The position numbers and the translations under genes are program-made. A DNA stretch of 64,000 nt, from positions 1 through 64,000 of the forward strand of contig JBILBA010000002.1 in NCBI GenBank assembly GCA_044353905.1, read 5' to 3'. Shown in pieces: positions 63,596 to 64,000 of the stretch (positions are counted from its first letter, which is position 1; each line of letters starts with the position of its first letter). Origin of the DNA: MWH-TA3 sp044353905 (GTDB taxonomy: Bacteria > Actinomycetota > Actinomycetes > Actinomycetales > Microbacteriaceae). Under the pieces are notes generated by a model. That model was not told where the DNA came from and searched no databases. It saw nothing but the letters and a program-made list of their open reading frames with translations.

Positions 63596-64000
63596 ATGCT
63601 TGACGCGCTCTATCTAACGACGGTGATCATGTGGTCCTTTGCCCTCGCGCGGGTCGACTTTCGCGAACACCGGTTGCCCGATCGGCTTACCGTGCCCGCA
63701 ATTCCGGTCGCACTCGGAGTTCTGGCCCTCAATCGTCCGCAGAATCTGGGTTTCGCGGTGACCGCGGCCGTGGTGGCGATGGCCGCCGGTCTCGTTGCAC
63801 ATCGGATCGCCGACCTCGGGTTGGGTGACGTGAAACTTGTGCCCTCGGTCGTCATCCTTGTGTCCAACGACCGTAATCCCGCCGAAAATCTGGCGGAATG
63901 GTTCGTCGGAATGGGGATTCTCGGGGGAATTCACGCAGCAATCCACATGTTGATCACCCGCGATCGTCGCTCGCACATCCCGTTTGGACCGGCAATTCTC
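63596..64000 (+). CDS. Prepilin peptidase (A24 family), 3' partial
   Basis: The gene runs off the window after 135 codons. Asp residues of the aspartic-type active site are visible: the first in VDFREHRLPDRLT and the second in the GxGD motif LGLGDVKLV. Several hydrophobic segments match the polytopic A24 core; the N-terminal methylation domain of long PilD proteins is missing, as in short actinobacterial forms. It would process type IV-like prepilins, though no pilus genes lie in this window. Confidence 0.85.
   Translation, partial: MLDALYLTTVIMWSFALARVDFREHRLPDRLTVPAIPVALGVLALNRPQNLGFAVTAAVVAMAAGLVAHRIADLGLGDVKLVPSVVILVSNDRNPAENLAEWFVGMGILGGIHAAIHMLITRDRRSHIPFGPAIL

Overview
The window is chromosomal DNA from a high-G+C actinobacterium and best fits the Microbacteriaceae or a close relative. 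This rests on the set and order of genes: ClpC, FtsH followed by a folate operon with DUF3180 and DUF2520 proteins, DUF4229 and DUF4916 proteins, an FprA-type reductase, a menaquinone pathway, and rpoB-rpoC. It also rests on many genes whose start codon sits 6-8 nt after a TAnnnT -10 box (leaderless transcription). Genes are packed tightly, with ATGA/GTGA overlaps inside operons and shared stop codons between convergent genes. No phage, insertion sequence or CRISPR array was seen.

Layout. 1-9.9 kb: the end of an M23 murein hydrolase, ppa, then tilS-hpt-ftsH-folE-folP-folB-folK-DUF3180-DUF2520-lysS and a small membrane protein. 9.9-13.2 kb: an RNA 2'-phosphotransferase (KptA) and clpC. 13.3-17.2 kb: a membrane-anchored secreted protein, a trypsin-like protease with Fn3-like repeats, and a 46-aa peptide gene overlapping a TPR-protein gene. 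17.2-21.0 kb: radA, tRNA-Ser(CGA), an unknown protein with a Lys/Ala tail, a candidate small RNA, and an archaeal-type aspartyl-tRNA synthetase. 21.1-25.5 kb: a histidine phosphatase and a system II cytochrome c maturation set (TlpA-like, CcdA, ResB, CcsA). 25.5-29.5 kb: menC, menB, menE, menA. 29.5-37.7 kb: L-serine dehydratase, ethanolamine-type permease, glutamine-synthetase-like ligase, class I amidotransferase hydrolase, aldehyde dehydrogenase, SDR dehydrogenase and a FadR-type regulator. 37.7-44.4 kb: DUF4229 and PLDc_N membrane proteins, menD, menF, menG, polyprenyl diphosphate synthase and FprA. 44.4-47.8 kb: an accessory block (sulfotransferase-like, glycosyltransferase, unknown membrane protein). 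47.8-51.4 kb: YajQ, tRNA-Tyr, a 57-aa membrane protein, an inositol monophosphatase, a second M23 protein, tRNA-Met and tRNA-Thr, and a 27-aa Cys-containing peptide gene with its own promoter, palindromes and terminator. 51.4-55.9 kb: a degenerate Nudix protein, PLP decarboxylase, agmatine deiminase, SprT-like protein and spermidine-synthase-like protein. 56-64 kb: rpoB, rpoC and the start of a prepilin peptidase.

How it works together. The window describes an aerobic, menaquinone-respiring cell with c-type cytochromes and an almost complete menaquinone route (no menH seen). The 29.5-37.7 kb block reads as a gamma-glutamylation pathway for a small amine, most likely ethanolamine: import, ligation to glutamate, two oxidations and hydrolysis. 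The neighbouring serine dehydratase could drain the resulting glycine through serine to pyruvate. The least explained loci are the 27-aa peptide at 51.2 kb, the 46-aa peptide with its TPR partner at 15.5 kb, the candidate small RNA at 19.6 kb, and the KptA enzyme.
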